The translations under genes were made by a program, and so were the position numbers. The notes beneath the pieces were generated by a model. The model was given only the letters and a program-made list of their open reading frames with translations, did not search any database and was not told the origin of the DNA. Of a stretch of DNA of 64,000 bases, positions 34,961 to 43,922 are shown piece by piece (the first letter of the stretch is position 1; each line of letters begins with the position of its first letter). The DNA comes from Candidatus Calescibacterium sp. (GTDB taxonomy: Bacteria > Calescibacteriota > Calescibacteriia > Calescibacteriales > Calescibacteriaceae), in the NCBI GenBank assembly GCA_025060505.1, contig JANXBU010000008.1:32155-96154 (forward strand), read 5' to 3'.

Positions 34961-35854
34961 TTACAGGATTTTTTCAGGTAAAATTTCCTCAATTATTTTC
35001 TCCGTTCTAACGAATGTCTCGTAAAATATACCTTCTATTATTCTCTCATCTATGTTCAAGACATAAAAAGATCTTCTTGAAAACCTTTCTATCATGTTAT
35101 CAAACGCCGCTCCGGCTCCGGTCATTTGCGCTATTATATCACCAACATGCAATATATAAGTGAGCTTTCTTATAATAGGAGAAACTTCGTCTGGTAGATT
35201 ATCTGGACATCTGAAATATCTGCATGGTATTTTTATATCATCTGGTATTCCCCAGGAGTTTGTGATAATATAAGTTGCCTCTGGAAAAGATATTCCGAGT
35301 ATTTTTTCCTCAGCAACATAAGATTCATCTCCAGAATATATCTGCCTGATTATATCTGTCTTTTGAGAATAAACATAGAAGTCTATTATTAGTCTTCCAA
35401 GTAATCTTATTGCAGCTGATGTGAATGCTGATGTAGAAAGAAACGGGTCAACTATATCTGCTAACCTCTTTGATGCGTAAGCTCCGACAAATGATTGAAG
35501 GACAATATCTCTCTTCCTCTGACGATAACCTATAAGATCGCTTGACTCGTGCAGACGCTTGACCCAGAAGGCAAGAGATATTCTAGCTACATTGTACACC
35601 CCAAGAACAACTATAGCATGTTCCAAAGATGTAACGCGAAGAGATAAGAACATGTTGGAGTTTGCAAACCTCAAAATCTCAGCAGCAAGATTTGGATCCA
35701 TAGCTATTTCTTGTGCTATTTTACTTACAGGAACATCTGAATAATACTGTACATTGAGTAAATTCTTTATGACCTCAGGAAGAGCCGGTATCTTGCTTTC
35801 GAGTTCCTGAAGTATTTTTGCTTTTAGATATTCATTCTTTTTTGCTTCAAACAT
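34961..35854 (-). CDS. HDOD-domain protein
   Basis: 297 residues from the ATG at 35854. The open frame extends to 35923, but a strong Shine-Dalgarno site fixes the shorter start. The HDOD core is seen in KIPALPEVIKNLLNV, IAMDPNLAAEILRFANS and TSLEHAIVVLGVYNVARISL, then ITNSWGIPDDI. HDOD proteins lack HD catalytic residues and act in signalling, often with chemotaxis or c-di-GMP. The C-terminal 60 residues are extra helices. It lies in a run with nusB upstream and the TlyA-like gene downstream. A pair of GACCCCGT repeats precedes it. Confidence 0.85.
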   Translation of the reverse strand: MFEAKKNEYLKAKILQELESKIPALPEVIKNLLNVQYYSDVPVSKIAQEIAMDPNLAAEILRFANSNMFLSLRVTSLEHAIVVLGVYNVARISLAFWVKRLHESSDLIGYRQRKRDIVLQSFVGAYASKRLADIVDPFLSTSAFTSAAIRLLGRLIIDFYVYSQKTDIIRQIYSGDESYVAEEKILGISFPEATYIITNSWGIPDDIKIPCRYFRCPDNLPDEVSPIIRKLTYILHVGDIIAQMTGAGAAFDNMIERFSRRSFYVLNIDERIIEGIFYETFVRTEKIIEEILPEKIL

Positions 35855-35860
35855 AGTGTA

Positions 35861-35867
35861 CCTCCTT
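35861..35867 (-). promoter_or_regulatory. Strong Shine-Dalgarno site for the HDOD gene
   Basis: AAGGAGG on the minus strand, six bases before ATG 35854. It decides the start against the longer open frame. Confidence 0.85.
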
Positions 35868-35880
35868 CTTATTCTTAGCA

Positions 35881-35909
35881 GACCCCGTTCTGAAATTATC
35901 TGACCCCGT
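35881..35909. repeat. Paired 8-bp direct repeat upstream of the HDOD gene
   Basis: GACCCCGT occurs at 35881-35888 and 35902-35909, start to start 21 bases, which is two helical turns. On the coding strand it reads ACGGGGTC twice, each flanked by AGA or TCTG, with AGATAATTTC between them that could serve as a -10 region. C4/G4 runs are rare in this AT-rich spacer. It is a good candidate for a binding site of a dimeric regulator. Confidence 0.45.
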
Positions 35910-35961
35910 CTGTATTTATACAATAATCACTTAATATAATAATAATTGATACTTGTAAAAG

Positions 35962-36333
35962 TCAAAAATTTGATGAATTTTCTGGTAAATTTCTGACGAT
36001 CTTGGAAACAACAGCATGAATAAACTTAGACATATGCTTTGATGAAAATTTATCAGAAATTTTGATAGCTCTCGATATGGCTAGAGGGATATCTTCTCCC
36101 AAAATCACCATGGAAATAAAGGTTCTAAGTATACTTCTGGCAACAGGATCCAAATTATTTAAATTGATACCAGCATTTGAAAAAATTTTCATTATATTCT
36201 GAGAATTAGAAAAATATCCTTGAACTATTGGGTTTGACGAAAAATCAGTTTCTGAACCGTTTATCTGCCCATTCAGATCCATCTGATAGAATTCAAGAAA
36301 AGCGTCCAATGTTTTTTCCCAAGAGAACTTCAC
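35962..36333 (-). CDS. nusB: NusB-like antitermination factor (divergent)
   Basis: 123 residues, all helical, starting at GTG; a TAA four codons upstream bounds the frame. The N-terminal LDAFLEFYQMDLNGQ resembles the NusB first helix, and the C-terminal RSILRTFISMVILGEDIP, LAISRAIKISDKFSSK and KFIHAVVSKIVRNL match the NusB phrases ILR..IYEL, VAINEAVELAKKF and KFVNGVLDKI. NusB with NusE (S10) binds boxA RNA for rRNA antitermination. Conservation is low and the protein is slightly short, so the call is moderate. It is divergent from the sulfite reductase gene. Confidence 0.6.
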   Translation of the reverse strand: MKFSWEKTLDAFLEFYQMDLNGQINGSETDFSSNPIVQGYFSNSQNIMKIFSNAGINLNNLDPVARSILRTFISMVILGEDIPLAISRAIKISDKFSSKHMSKFIHAVVSKIVRNLPENSSNF

Positions 36334-36444
36334 ATTTAAACTTTACCTGTTTCATTGATACTTTCAGAAGTTTCAAAAAGAAACAAGCGAGTTTTATCAG
36401 ATATATTTCTGCTTTTTGGATGAATCTGGAACAATTTTTTCATT

Positions 36445-38673
36445 ATGTATAGAACTATGAAGATATGGGAAAAGATAGACATAAATAAAGAATCTGAAGG
36501 TTTCGATGTTTGGAAGGAAATTGATGAATACGAAGAAACAATAAATAAACTTTACAGAGAAGAGATACATCCTGAAAGATTCAAATCATACAGATTACTT
36601 TTTGGAACTTATGGGGTGAGACGCCATGGAGAAGGTATGCACATGCAGAGAATAAAAGTTCCATCTGGATTTATTACATCTGAGCAACTCAGTGTGATAG
36701 CAGATGTAACCGAAAGATTTGCGGGATCTGGGCACGCACATCTTACTACCAGACAAGATATTCAACTTCATTATGTTAAACTACAAGATATACCAACACT
36801 TCTGAGAATGCTCACAAAAGTCGGAATAACCACCAGAGAAGCTTGTGGTAACTCTGTAAGAAATATAACCGCTTCATACCTTACAGGGATATGCCCAGAT
36901 GAAGCTTTTGACGTCCTACCATACTCTGTTTTCTGTGCGAGGTATTTCCTAAGACATCCGCTTTCTTCAAGCTTACCACGAAAATTCAAAATGGCTTTCT
37001 CTGAATGTGAAGAAGATCATGGTTTATCTCGGATGCATGATCTCGGAGCAATTGCTCAAGTAAGAAAAAACGGAAAAACAGAACTTGGGTTCAAGGTTTA
37101 TGTTGGAGGTGGGCTCGGAGCTGTTCCCATGTATGCAGAGGAGATAGCAGATTTTGTTCCTGCTGATGAATTTTACTTGCTTGTAGAATCAATACTGAAA
37201 GTTTTTCATAAATATGGAACAGAGGAAAGGAAATTCAGAAACAAAGCCAGAATAAAGTTTCTGATCGCAAGAATTGGTTTTGATAACTTCAAGAATCTTG
37301 TGCTTGAAGAGTTTGAAAAAATGAAGAAAGTAAAGCTTTCTGAAGTAAGTGAGAAGTTAGGAAGATATGTAGAAAACTTCCCGAAACCTGCTCCTACAAA
37401 AAACGGGAGAGAAGATGGAGAAGAAAATCAAAAAGCTCTGAAAACTCCCTCTTACAAAACAGACAAATCAGATAAGCTCTTTGAACTTTTCTTGCAGAGA
37501 TATACAATACAGCAGAAGCAAAACGAATATTTTGGAGTCTATGTAAAACCTCCAATAGGTAACCTCAAACCAGATGAAATAAGAGCTATCGCAGAAATAT
37601 GTGACCTTTACGGCGCGGGATACATTAAAATAACACCTTCTCAGAAAGTTCTGATACCCTGGGTAAAACAGGAATTTCTCTACGATGTATACTTGAAGCT
37701 CAGAAGTAAAGGATTTCTGGGCGGTGTGAATGAAGCAATGCGCGACATTGTATCCTGCCCCGGAGCTTTTTCATGCAAGCTCGGTGTCACTCACTCGTAT
37801 AATCTTGCAACATACATAGGAGAACTTGTGGAAGACACAGCTGGATTAAGAATACACATCTCAGGATGCCCAAACTCCTGTGGTCAGCATCACATTGCAG
37901 ATATAGGATTTTACGGTGGAAGCGCAAAAGTAGGAGAAAAACTCTCCCCACACTACATAGTGCTTATAGGAGGAAACATATTCAAGCAGAGAAAAAGGTT
38001 TGCAGAAGTTATTGGAAAAGTTCCAGCTATAAACGCTCCTTACTTTGTCAAAGAAATAATCAATGTTTGGAAATCTAACAGAAAAGACGGAGAAGAGTTT
38101 TTTGAAATGGTAGATAGACTTGGTACAGACTTTTTCAGAAAAATTCTGGCGAAATACTCAAAGGTGGATCCAAATAACCCAGATATTTACAGGGAACCGG
38201 GAATATCTGAGGAGTTCAAAATGGAAGCAGAATCAAGAGGTGAATGTGCGGGAAGTTTGGTTGATCTTATGGCTATAAATCTTTTTGATTCATACAGAAA
38301 CATTTACGAAATAGAACAGGAAGATATAAAACTTGGAAGATGGAATGATGTGAAGGAGAAACTACTTGATTCTCTCTTAAAATGTTCAAAAACATATGTT
38401 CTTCTTGAGGGTATAGAACCACAAAATCCAGACGAAATACTTGACGAATTTGTGAAAAGAATTCTACCAAAGAATTGGTTCTGCTCAGACTGGGAAGACA
38501 TAAGAGAGACATACAAAAATATAAAGGAAACAGACGGTGAAGAAATACAAAAATTTTACCCTTATGTTAAGAACTTTGTAAAGGATGCGGAAAAAGCTTT
38601 CCTCAGGCTCAAACCCAACCTCAAAATAATGGAATGTTCTGCAAAGAGAGAAGAAAATGTTCCAGGCGAATAA
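36445..38673 (+). CDS. Siroheme sulfite/nitrite reductase with C-terminal helical extension
   Basis: 742 residues; an ATG at 36457 is an alternative start. The two ferredoxin-like halves are seen in MHMQRIKVPSGFITSEQLSV with HLTTRQDIQLHYV, and again from YFGVYVKPPIGNLKPDE. The 4Fe-4S/siroheme cysteines lie in SCPGAFSCKLGVTH (C-x5-C) and SGCPNSCGQHHIAD (C-x3-C). It reduces sulfite to sulfide or nitrite to ammonia with six electrons, probably from ferredoxin. About 130 extra residues after residue 600 are helical and resemble the extension seen in some Bacteroidetes-type enzymes. No siroheme or APS genes are nearby. Confidence 0.85.
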   Translation: MYRTMKIWEKIDINKESEGFDVWKEIDEYEETINKLYREEIHPERFKSYRLLFGTYGVRRHGEGMHMQRIKVPSGFITSEQLSVIADVTERFAGSGHAHLTTRQDIQLHYVKLQDIPTLLRMLTKVGITTREACGNSVRNITASYLTGICPDEAFDVLPYSVFCARYFLRHPLSSSLPRKFKMAFSECEEDHGLSRMHDLGAIAQVRKNGKTELGFKVYVGGGLGAVPMYAEEIADFVPADEFYLLVESILKVFHKYGTEERKFRNKARIKFLIARIGFDNFKNLVLEEFEKMKKVKLSEVSEKLGRYVENFPKPAPTKNGREDGEENQKALKTPSYKTDKSDKLFELFLQRYTIQQKQNEYFGVYVKPPIGNLKPDEIRAIAEICDLYGAGYIKITPSQKVLIPWVKQEFLYDVYLKLRSKGFLGGVNEAMRDIVSCPGAFSCKLGVTHSYNLATYIGELVEDTAGLRIHISGCPNSCGQHHIADIGFYGGSAKVGEKLSPHYIVLIGGNIFKQRKRFAEVIGKVPAINAPYFVKEIINVWKSNRKDGEEFFEMVDRLGTDFFRKILAKYSKVDPNNPDIYREPGISEEFKMEAESRGECAGSLVDLMAINLFDSYRNIYEIEQEDIKLGRWNDVKEKLLDSLLKCSKTYVLLEGIEPQNPDEILDEFVKRILPKNWFCSDWEDIRETYKNIKETDGEEIQKFYPYVKNFVKDAEKAFLRLKPNLKIMECSAKREENVPGE

Positions 38674-38839
38674 ATAAAGTTTTCTGCTCGATCACAAACT
38701 GGGTTATTTTCTGGATAGGATAAAAATGCAAAACTAAAACAAGAAAATCTATATCACCGCTACAGAGCAGGTTCCTTTCAAATAACAAACAAGCACATTT
38801 CTCACACAAATTCCAAAAAATCTTATTAAATTCTTTAGT

Positions 38840-40021
38840 ATGATTTGTAGAAAAACTGGAATATCTTTTTGGATAGTCGGATTTATTCTTTTGGCCATCT
38901 CCGGCCCTTTACAAGCTCAGAAGGTTCCGGGAGTCGAAAAAGACAAGGTATACATAGGAACAAGTATGCCTTTCTCCGGTCCAGCTGCCTCATGGGGAAC
39001 AGTTGGAAAAGCTATGGAAGCATATTTCAAGTATGTGAATCAGAAAGGCGGGGTTCACGGTAGAGAGATAATTCTGCTTGCAAGAGATGATGGCTATACT
39101 CCCGCGAGGATGAAATCCAATATAGAAGAGCTCGCTGATAAAGTTCTTTTCTTTGCAGGTCTAATGGGAACAGCAAATCTATCTGCGAACAGAGACCTTA
39201 TTGCAGAAAAAAAGATACCCACTGTAGTTCCGCTCGCAAATGTTAGAATGTGGATGAACTATCCGAAAGACAAACTAAAATACTTCTTTGTAGCTTACAC
39301 GGACTATCAAGATGAAGCTTCTCATCTTACGAAATTCGCAATTGAGAAACTCGGCTCTCAGAAAATCGCTGTTTTTTACCAGAATGATGATTACGGTGAA
39401 ACCGGTTTGAAAGGAGCAGAGATAGCTGGAGGAAACAAGATAGTTGCGAAAGTAAGTCACGAACTTGCAGAAGTTGATTTTTCTGTTCACGCACAAAAGA
39501 TCAAAGACGCAGGTGCAGACACAATATTGATATACTCAAATCCAAGACAAACAGCCGCATTTGTGAAGAAGCTTGCCGAAATTGGAGTTAAACCCAAAAT
39601 CTTAGCTTCATATCCACTTTCAGACCCGATTATGGTCAGACTAGCGGGTGAACTTTGGGACGGAGCTTATGTTGGAGCGGTTGTAAAACTACCTACACTA
39701 TATCCAGATGCCCAGAAAATCTTTGAAGAAGTTGTAAAAATAGACCCAGAACTTGCTAAAACTCCAATGCTCACAACGTACGGAATAATGATCGGTGCAA
39801 TTGTCGAAGATATTCTCAGGAGAGCTGGCAAGGACCTAACAAGAGAAAAAATAATCAAAACCCTTGAAGAAACAAAGAATCTTGAAACATTCGTCTCATT
39901 TCCCATAAACTGGAGCAAAGATAAAAGACACGGATCTAACTACATAGGAATATGGAGAGTCTACAAAGATGGAAGGTATGAAGAGATAGATAAACCAAAG
40001 GCTCTCCCGCTACTCTTCTAA
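38840..40021 (+). CDS. Branched-chain amino acid-type ABC substrate-binding protein
   Basis: 393 residues. A Sec signal peptide ends at GPLQAQ, with no lipobox Cys at the cleavage site, so a soluble periplasmic form is likely. The binding fold reads VYIGTSMPFSGPAASWGTVG, YVNQKGGVHGREIILLARDD and ALYQNDDYG-like VFYQNDDYGETGLKGAE. It is only distantly like the lipoprotein at 552-1841 and is nearer the LivK branch used for aromatic or amide ligands in some soil bacteria; the ligand is unknown. No permease genes follow. It lies 166 bases after the sulfite reductase gene. Confidence 0.85.
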   Translation: MICRKTGISFWIVGFILLAISGPLQAQKVPGVEKDKVYIGTSMPFSGPAASWGTVGKAMEAYFKYVNQKGGVHGREIILLARDDGYTPARMKSNIEELADKVLFFAGLMGTANLSANRDLIAEKKIPTVVPLANVRMWMNYPKDKLKYFFVAYTDYQDEASHLTKFAIEKLGSQKIAVFYQNDDYGETGLKGAEIAGGNKIVAKVSHELAEVDFSVHAQKIKDAGADTILIYSNPRQTAAFVKKLAEIGVKPKILASYPLSDPIMVRLAGELWDGAYVGAVVKLPTLYPDAQKIFEEVVKIDPELAKTPMLTTYGIMIGAIVEDILRRAGKDLTREKIIKTLEETKNLETFVSFPINWSKDKRHGSNYIGIWRVYKDGRYEEIDKPKALPLLF

Positions 40022-40122
40022 CAAACGATTTCTAATAAACGAATTTATTTTGTATTATATCCATTCTACTGATAACCTGACCGCTGCTTGATACTTAATC
40101 CTACTTTTCTAAAACCTCTTAT

Positions 40123-41304
40123 TTATATTTTATGCTCCTGAACACCGCTATCTATTTGAACTAATCTTGAAATCGGTTTTCTTCCGGTTACAGACATATA
40201 TCTGTTTGAGATAAAATCTATAAACTCCATTTCTCTTCCGCTTTCTACTATATTCACTGTGTTTCCTCCGAAGCCTCCACCTGTCATTCTTGTACCTACT
40301 ATTCCTTCAAAAGATTTAGCTATATCAAAAAGAATATCTAGCTCTTCACAAGAAACTTCGTATTCTTTGCTTAAACCAATGTGAGACTTTGAAAAAAGCT
40401 CAAAAACTTTTCCTTTATCTTTTTTAGATATGGCTTCAACTGCTTCAATAACTCTTTGATTCTCTTCAACAATAAATTTTGCTCTCCTGTACAAAACTGG
40501 ATCCAAATTATACTTTATTTTCTCAATGGTTTGGGTACTTATATCTCGTAGCGATTTTATTCGCTGATCAAAGCGTTTTGCTATTTCGACCACTTTTTTA
40601 CAATCATCCTGTCTTTTAGCGTATTCGGAAGAACCAAGCTCATGTTTCACACCGGAGTCGCAAACGACTATTTTCCAGTCTTCTGGAAACTTAACATTTT
40701 GCACCTCATAAGTTCGACAATCTATAAAAAGAGCATTTTGCTTCACACCTAAAGATGAACATAGCTGGTCCATAATACCACACGGGACTCCTACAAACTC
40801 ATTTTCAACTCTTCTTGATAAGAAAGCAATCTCTCTTCTATCAAGTCTCAGACCGAACAGATTAGAGATAGCGTACATAGCAGAAACTTCAAGCGAAGCA
40901 GAAGAACTCAAACCTCCTCCAAGAGGAACAGTTCCATAAATAGCTATGTTGAATCCTTGCCTTATACCAAGAACATATGCGCAACCCAAAACATAGCTCC
41001 ACCAATTATACGAAGGCTTTATATCATCTATATCCTGAATATGAACCTTGTTCAGATTCAGACTTACTATCCTTATATTTTTATCTTTCCTTTTTCTTGC
41101 AACACAAAATGTTCTGAGATTTATTGCGCAAGGTAAGACAAAACCTTCGTTATAATCAGTATGCTCTCCTATAAGGTTTACTCTACCCGGAGCACTTGAT
41201 ATGGAAAAATCACCATATGAATCCTGATCAACAGCTGAAATCAAGCTCTTTATTATATCGGATTCACTATTTAACTTTTGGTAAATCTCAATTCTATCTT
41301 CCAT
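40123..41304 (-). CDS. galK: Galactokinase
   Basis: 393 residues from the ATG at 41304; the open frame extends to 41379 but the added 25 residues are not galactokinase-like. GHMP motifs are GRVNLIGEHTDYNEGFVLPC (galactose signature), VPLGGGLSSSASLEVS (ATP binding) and GTRMTGGGFGGNTVNIV. It phosphorylates galactose at C1 in the Leloir pathway. galT and galE are not adjacent. TATCTT seven bases before the chosen ATG supports the shorter start. It is divergent from htpX. Confidence 0.92.
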   Translation of the reverse strand: MEDRIEIYQKLNSESDIIKSLISAVDQDSYGDFSISSAPGRVNLIGEHTDYNEGFVLPCAINLRTFCVARKRKDKNIRIVSLNLNKVHIQDIDDIKPSYNWWSYVLGCAYVLGIRQGFNIAIYGTVPLGGGLSSSASLEVSAMYAISNLFGLRLDRREIAFLSRRVENEFVGVPCGIMDQLCSSLGVKQNALFIDCRTYEVQNVKFPEDWKIVVCDSGVKHELGSSEYAKRQDDCKKVVEIAKRFDQRIKSLRDISTQTIEKIKYNLDPVLYRRAKFIVEENQRVIEAVEAISKKDKGKVFELFSKSHIGLSKEYEVSCEELDILFDIAKSFEGIVGTRMTGGGFGGNTVNIVESGREMEFIDFISNRYMSVTGRKPISRLVQIDSGVQEHKI

Positions 41305-41517
41305 AAAAAAGAAGATACCACACAGAAAAAAGTGTTTCAGATTTTTGAAATGATTACTTATGATCAACCTGGGCTGCAAATATTATGACATACAAACAGA
41401 ATTTTAGATTCAACTATTTGAATACAAGAACAGCGAATATAAAACAGGAAAACAGAACAGACACTAATTCTGAAATTAAGTACAGAAACCTGATGTATGA
41501 TTATTATTTAAACCAGT

Positions 41518-42396
41518 ATGGTTGAAAGGCTTAAGACATTTTTGCTTCTGACCATTCTGACGGCTTTTTTACTTTTTATGGGGAACTTGATCGGAGGTAA
41601 AACTGGACTGACCATAGCTTTAATTATGGCAGGTTTCATGAACCTGATAGCGTATTTCTTTTCAGATAAAATAGTTTTAGCTATGTACAGAGCTCGCGAG
41701 CTTTCAGAACAAGAAGCCCCAGCTCTGCATAGAATGGTTCAGGAACTTTCAGTATCGGCTGGGATTCCAAAACCCAAACTATATATAGTCCCGTCTCCAT
41801 CCCCAAACGCTTTTGCTACTGGAAGAAATCCATCTAAAGGTGTTGTTGCGGTAACAGATGGTATAGTAAAGATTCTGAACGAATCTGAGCTAAGAGGCGT
41901 GATAGCACATGAGATTGCACACATAAAGAATAGAGATACTCTGGTCCAGGTTATAGCTGCAACCATAGCTGGCGCAATTATGTATCTGGCAGATATGCTG
42001 AAGTGGGGTTTATTTTTCTTTGGCGGAAGATCTGATGATAGAGAAGAAGGCGGAGGCGGAATAGCTGGTATAATAGGACTTATAGCTATATCTATCTTAG
42101 CTCCAATAGCAGCAATGATAATTCAGTTCGCTATATCAAGATCACGGGAGTTCCTAGCAGATGAAACTGGAGCAAAAATAGCAAATGATCCTTTATCTCT
42201 TGCATCAGCTCTGAAAAAGATCACAGGTTATGCTGAAAGAATACCTATGGAAGCAAATCCAGCAACAAGTCATCTTTTCATTGTTAACCCTCTCTCTGGT
42301 TCCGCAATTCTATCACTATTCTCAACCCACCCACCAGTTGAAAAAAGAATTGAGAGACTATACAAAATGGCAGGATACACAACTGTGAAATTATAA
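41518..42396 (+). CDS. htpX: Membrane zinc metalloprotease HtpX
   Basis: 292 residues. Two N-terminal membrane helices (6-25, 30-48) precede the zinc motif HEIAH (131-135), then two more helices (about 142-160, 180-205) and the third ligand in EFLADETGAKIA. It degrades damaged membrane proteins alongside FtsH. TATTAT lies ten bases before the ATG. Its stop codon abuts the stop codon of the converging DUF4442 gene with no gap. Confidence 0.93.
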   Translation: MVERLKTFLLLTILTAFLLFMGNLIGGKTGLTIALIMAGFMNLIAYFFSDKIVLAMYRARELSEQEAPALHRMVQELSVSAGIPKPKLYIVPSPSPNAFATGRNPSKGVVAVTDGIVKILNESELRGVIAHEIAHIKNRDTLVQVIAATIAGAIMYLADMLKWGLFFFGGRSDDREEGGGGIAGIIGLIAISILAPIAAMIIQFAISRSREFLADETGAKIANDPLSLASALKKITGYAERIPMEANPATSHLFIVNPLSGSAILSLFSTHPPVEKRIERLYKMAGYTTVKL

Positions 42397-42891
42397 TTAC
42401 TCTGTCTTTTGTACACTTTTCTTTTTTCTAACATAGAGAACCTTTTTAACACTTGCGACAACTTGACCGGACTCATCAACTATATCCACATAGAAAACTG
42501 GGAAGTATGGTCTTCCACTTTCGGTCTCTTTTTTTGTTTTCTGGATATCTTCTTCTGTTATTTTGAAAACGGCTTTAATTTTTCCGCGCGCAGGCTTCAA
42601 AAACTTTATCTCGGCAGCTGAATCCCAAACTATATAATCTGTCCCAAGATTCATAAACAACATAATCATGTAAAATGGATCAACCATTGCATACATACTT
42701 CCGCCAAAATGAGTTCCTACATAGTTCTTGTTGAAAAATCTCAACGACATCTGAACTATTATCTCTCTGAAATCATGTGATATGTGCTTTACCCTTATTC
42801 CAGCACCCAAAAATGGTGGATATATATTCAACAAAAATTTAGCAACAGATGGTTTCCTGGTAAAGTTCACCCATGCTTTCCAAATTCCCAT
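42397..42891 (-). CDS. DUF4442 hotdog-fold thioesterase-like protein
   Basis: 164 residues. Hotdog-fold pattern with YVGTHFGGSMYAMVDPFYMIM as the central helix and DSAAEIKFLKPARGKIKAVF as the following strands, typical of DUF4442/PaaI-like proteins. These are thought to hydrolyse or bind acyl thioesters. The substrate is unknown. Its stop abuts htpX tail to tail, and its start is 66 bases after the GT9 stop codon, so it may be in the glmS-GT9 transcript. Confidence 0.75.
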   Translation of the reverse strand: MGIWKAWVNFTRKPSVAKFLLNIYPPFLGAGIRVKHISHDFREIIVQMSLRFFNKNYVGTHFGGSMYAMVDPFYMIMLFMNLGTDYIVWDSAAEIKFLKPARGKIKAVFKITEEDIQKTKKETESGRPYFPVFYVDIVDESGQVVASVKKVLYVRKKKSVQKTE

Positions 42892-42957
42892 CCCACTATA
42901 TGATAGAAAATTTGTTGAGTATTTGTATAGTGAAAAAATTTTAGAAAACCGATATCT

Positions 42958-43905
42958 TCAAGAATCTTTATTTATCTCGCAAAGATCTTTTATTTTCTTC
43001 GCACACAGTTCAGGTGAAGGTAAATTTTCAATGTAAAATATCTCTTGAATCTCGTTCAGTGGCATCCATCTTGCAATCTCCTGCAATTTATAAAATCCAA
43101 CTGTTGGAATTTTCAAAGCAGCTGAAATGTGAATTGGTCCTGACGCAGGAGATACAACACATCTGCTCATTTTCAAAACAGCAAGCAGATCATCAATATT
43201 TGTTTTGTTTACAAGTGAGATTCCATAGAATTCCCTTAAAGTTGTATTGTTTTTTCCAATCCAAACAACTGGAATATCCAAACTTTGGGCGACTTTATAA
43301 AGATAATCGATATCAACAGATGGAGCAGAACCACCCGAGAAAGGATGAAACACAACATAAGTTTCAGGAAGTGAAAATTTTTTCTTCACGAATCTGCAAA
43401 GTTCATCTTCAATATAAAGTTCTGGCTTCAATTCAATTATGGAATCAAAGCTTATATCCTCAACCTGATTGAAAATTGGCGATAGTATCTGCAAGTTGTA
43501 AAAAGCTTCGTGGAAAAAGTTTGTTCTTCTTGATATATTTACCCTAAAGTTAAACAGAAAAGAAAAGAATCTCCGAGAAGTTCCACATATTTTGACTCCA
43601 TTTAACTTCATGGTTAATGCCAGAATTGGCTTCGGATACAGTAGAAAGCAAAGATCCGGTCTTGTTTTCCTTAGGAAAAAAGAAAGTTTTGGAATTTCAA
43701 GAATTCTGATGTCTCCTCGTTCTCCCCCAACGGATACTTCAAAAAATCCATCAATATATTTTGCCCTCTTCAGTATATCACCAAGACCTTTTCTTACCAA
43801 ATAAAAAACTTTTGATTCTGGTTTTATTCTTTTTATGAATTTTGCAACTGAAAGTGAAATTACAAGATCTCCAATCTTATCTGTTCTTGATACAAGAAAA
43901 TTCAT
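42958..43905 (-). CDS. Glycosyltransferase family 9 (heptosyltransferase-like)
   Basis: 315 residues from ATG 43905; a TTG at 43917 is an alternative. GT9 features are the opening FLVSRTDKIGDLVISLSVA, VVFHPFSGGSAPSVD in the second Rossmann half and the donor-binding SPASGPIHISAALKIPTVGF. The family adds heptose to the LPS inner core, so it supports an outer membrane. It starts 18 bases after glmS and is probably co-transcribed with it. Which sugar it moves is unknown. Confidence 0.85.
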   Translation of the reverse strand: MNFLVSRTDKIGDLVISLSVAKFIKRIKPESKVFYLVRKGLGDILKRAKYIDGFFEVSVGGERGDIRILEIPKLSFFLRKTRPDLCFLLYPKPILALTMKLNGVKICGTSRRFFSFLFNFRVNISRRTNFFHEAFYNLQILSPIFNQVEDISFDSIIELKPELYIEDELCRFVKKKFSLPETYVVFHPFSGGSAPSVDIDYLYKVAQSLDIPVVWIGKNNTTLREFYGISLVNKTNIDDLLAVLKMSRCVVSPASGPIHISAALKIPTVGFYKLQEIARWMPLNEIQEIFYIENLPSPELCAKKIKDLCEINKDS

Positions 43906-43922
43906 TGATTTATCCAATATTT

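Noticed and set aside
35881-35909. CRISPR-like or REP-like array
   Set aside because: Only two 8-base copies in one spacer; better explained as a regulatory site pair.
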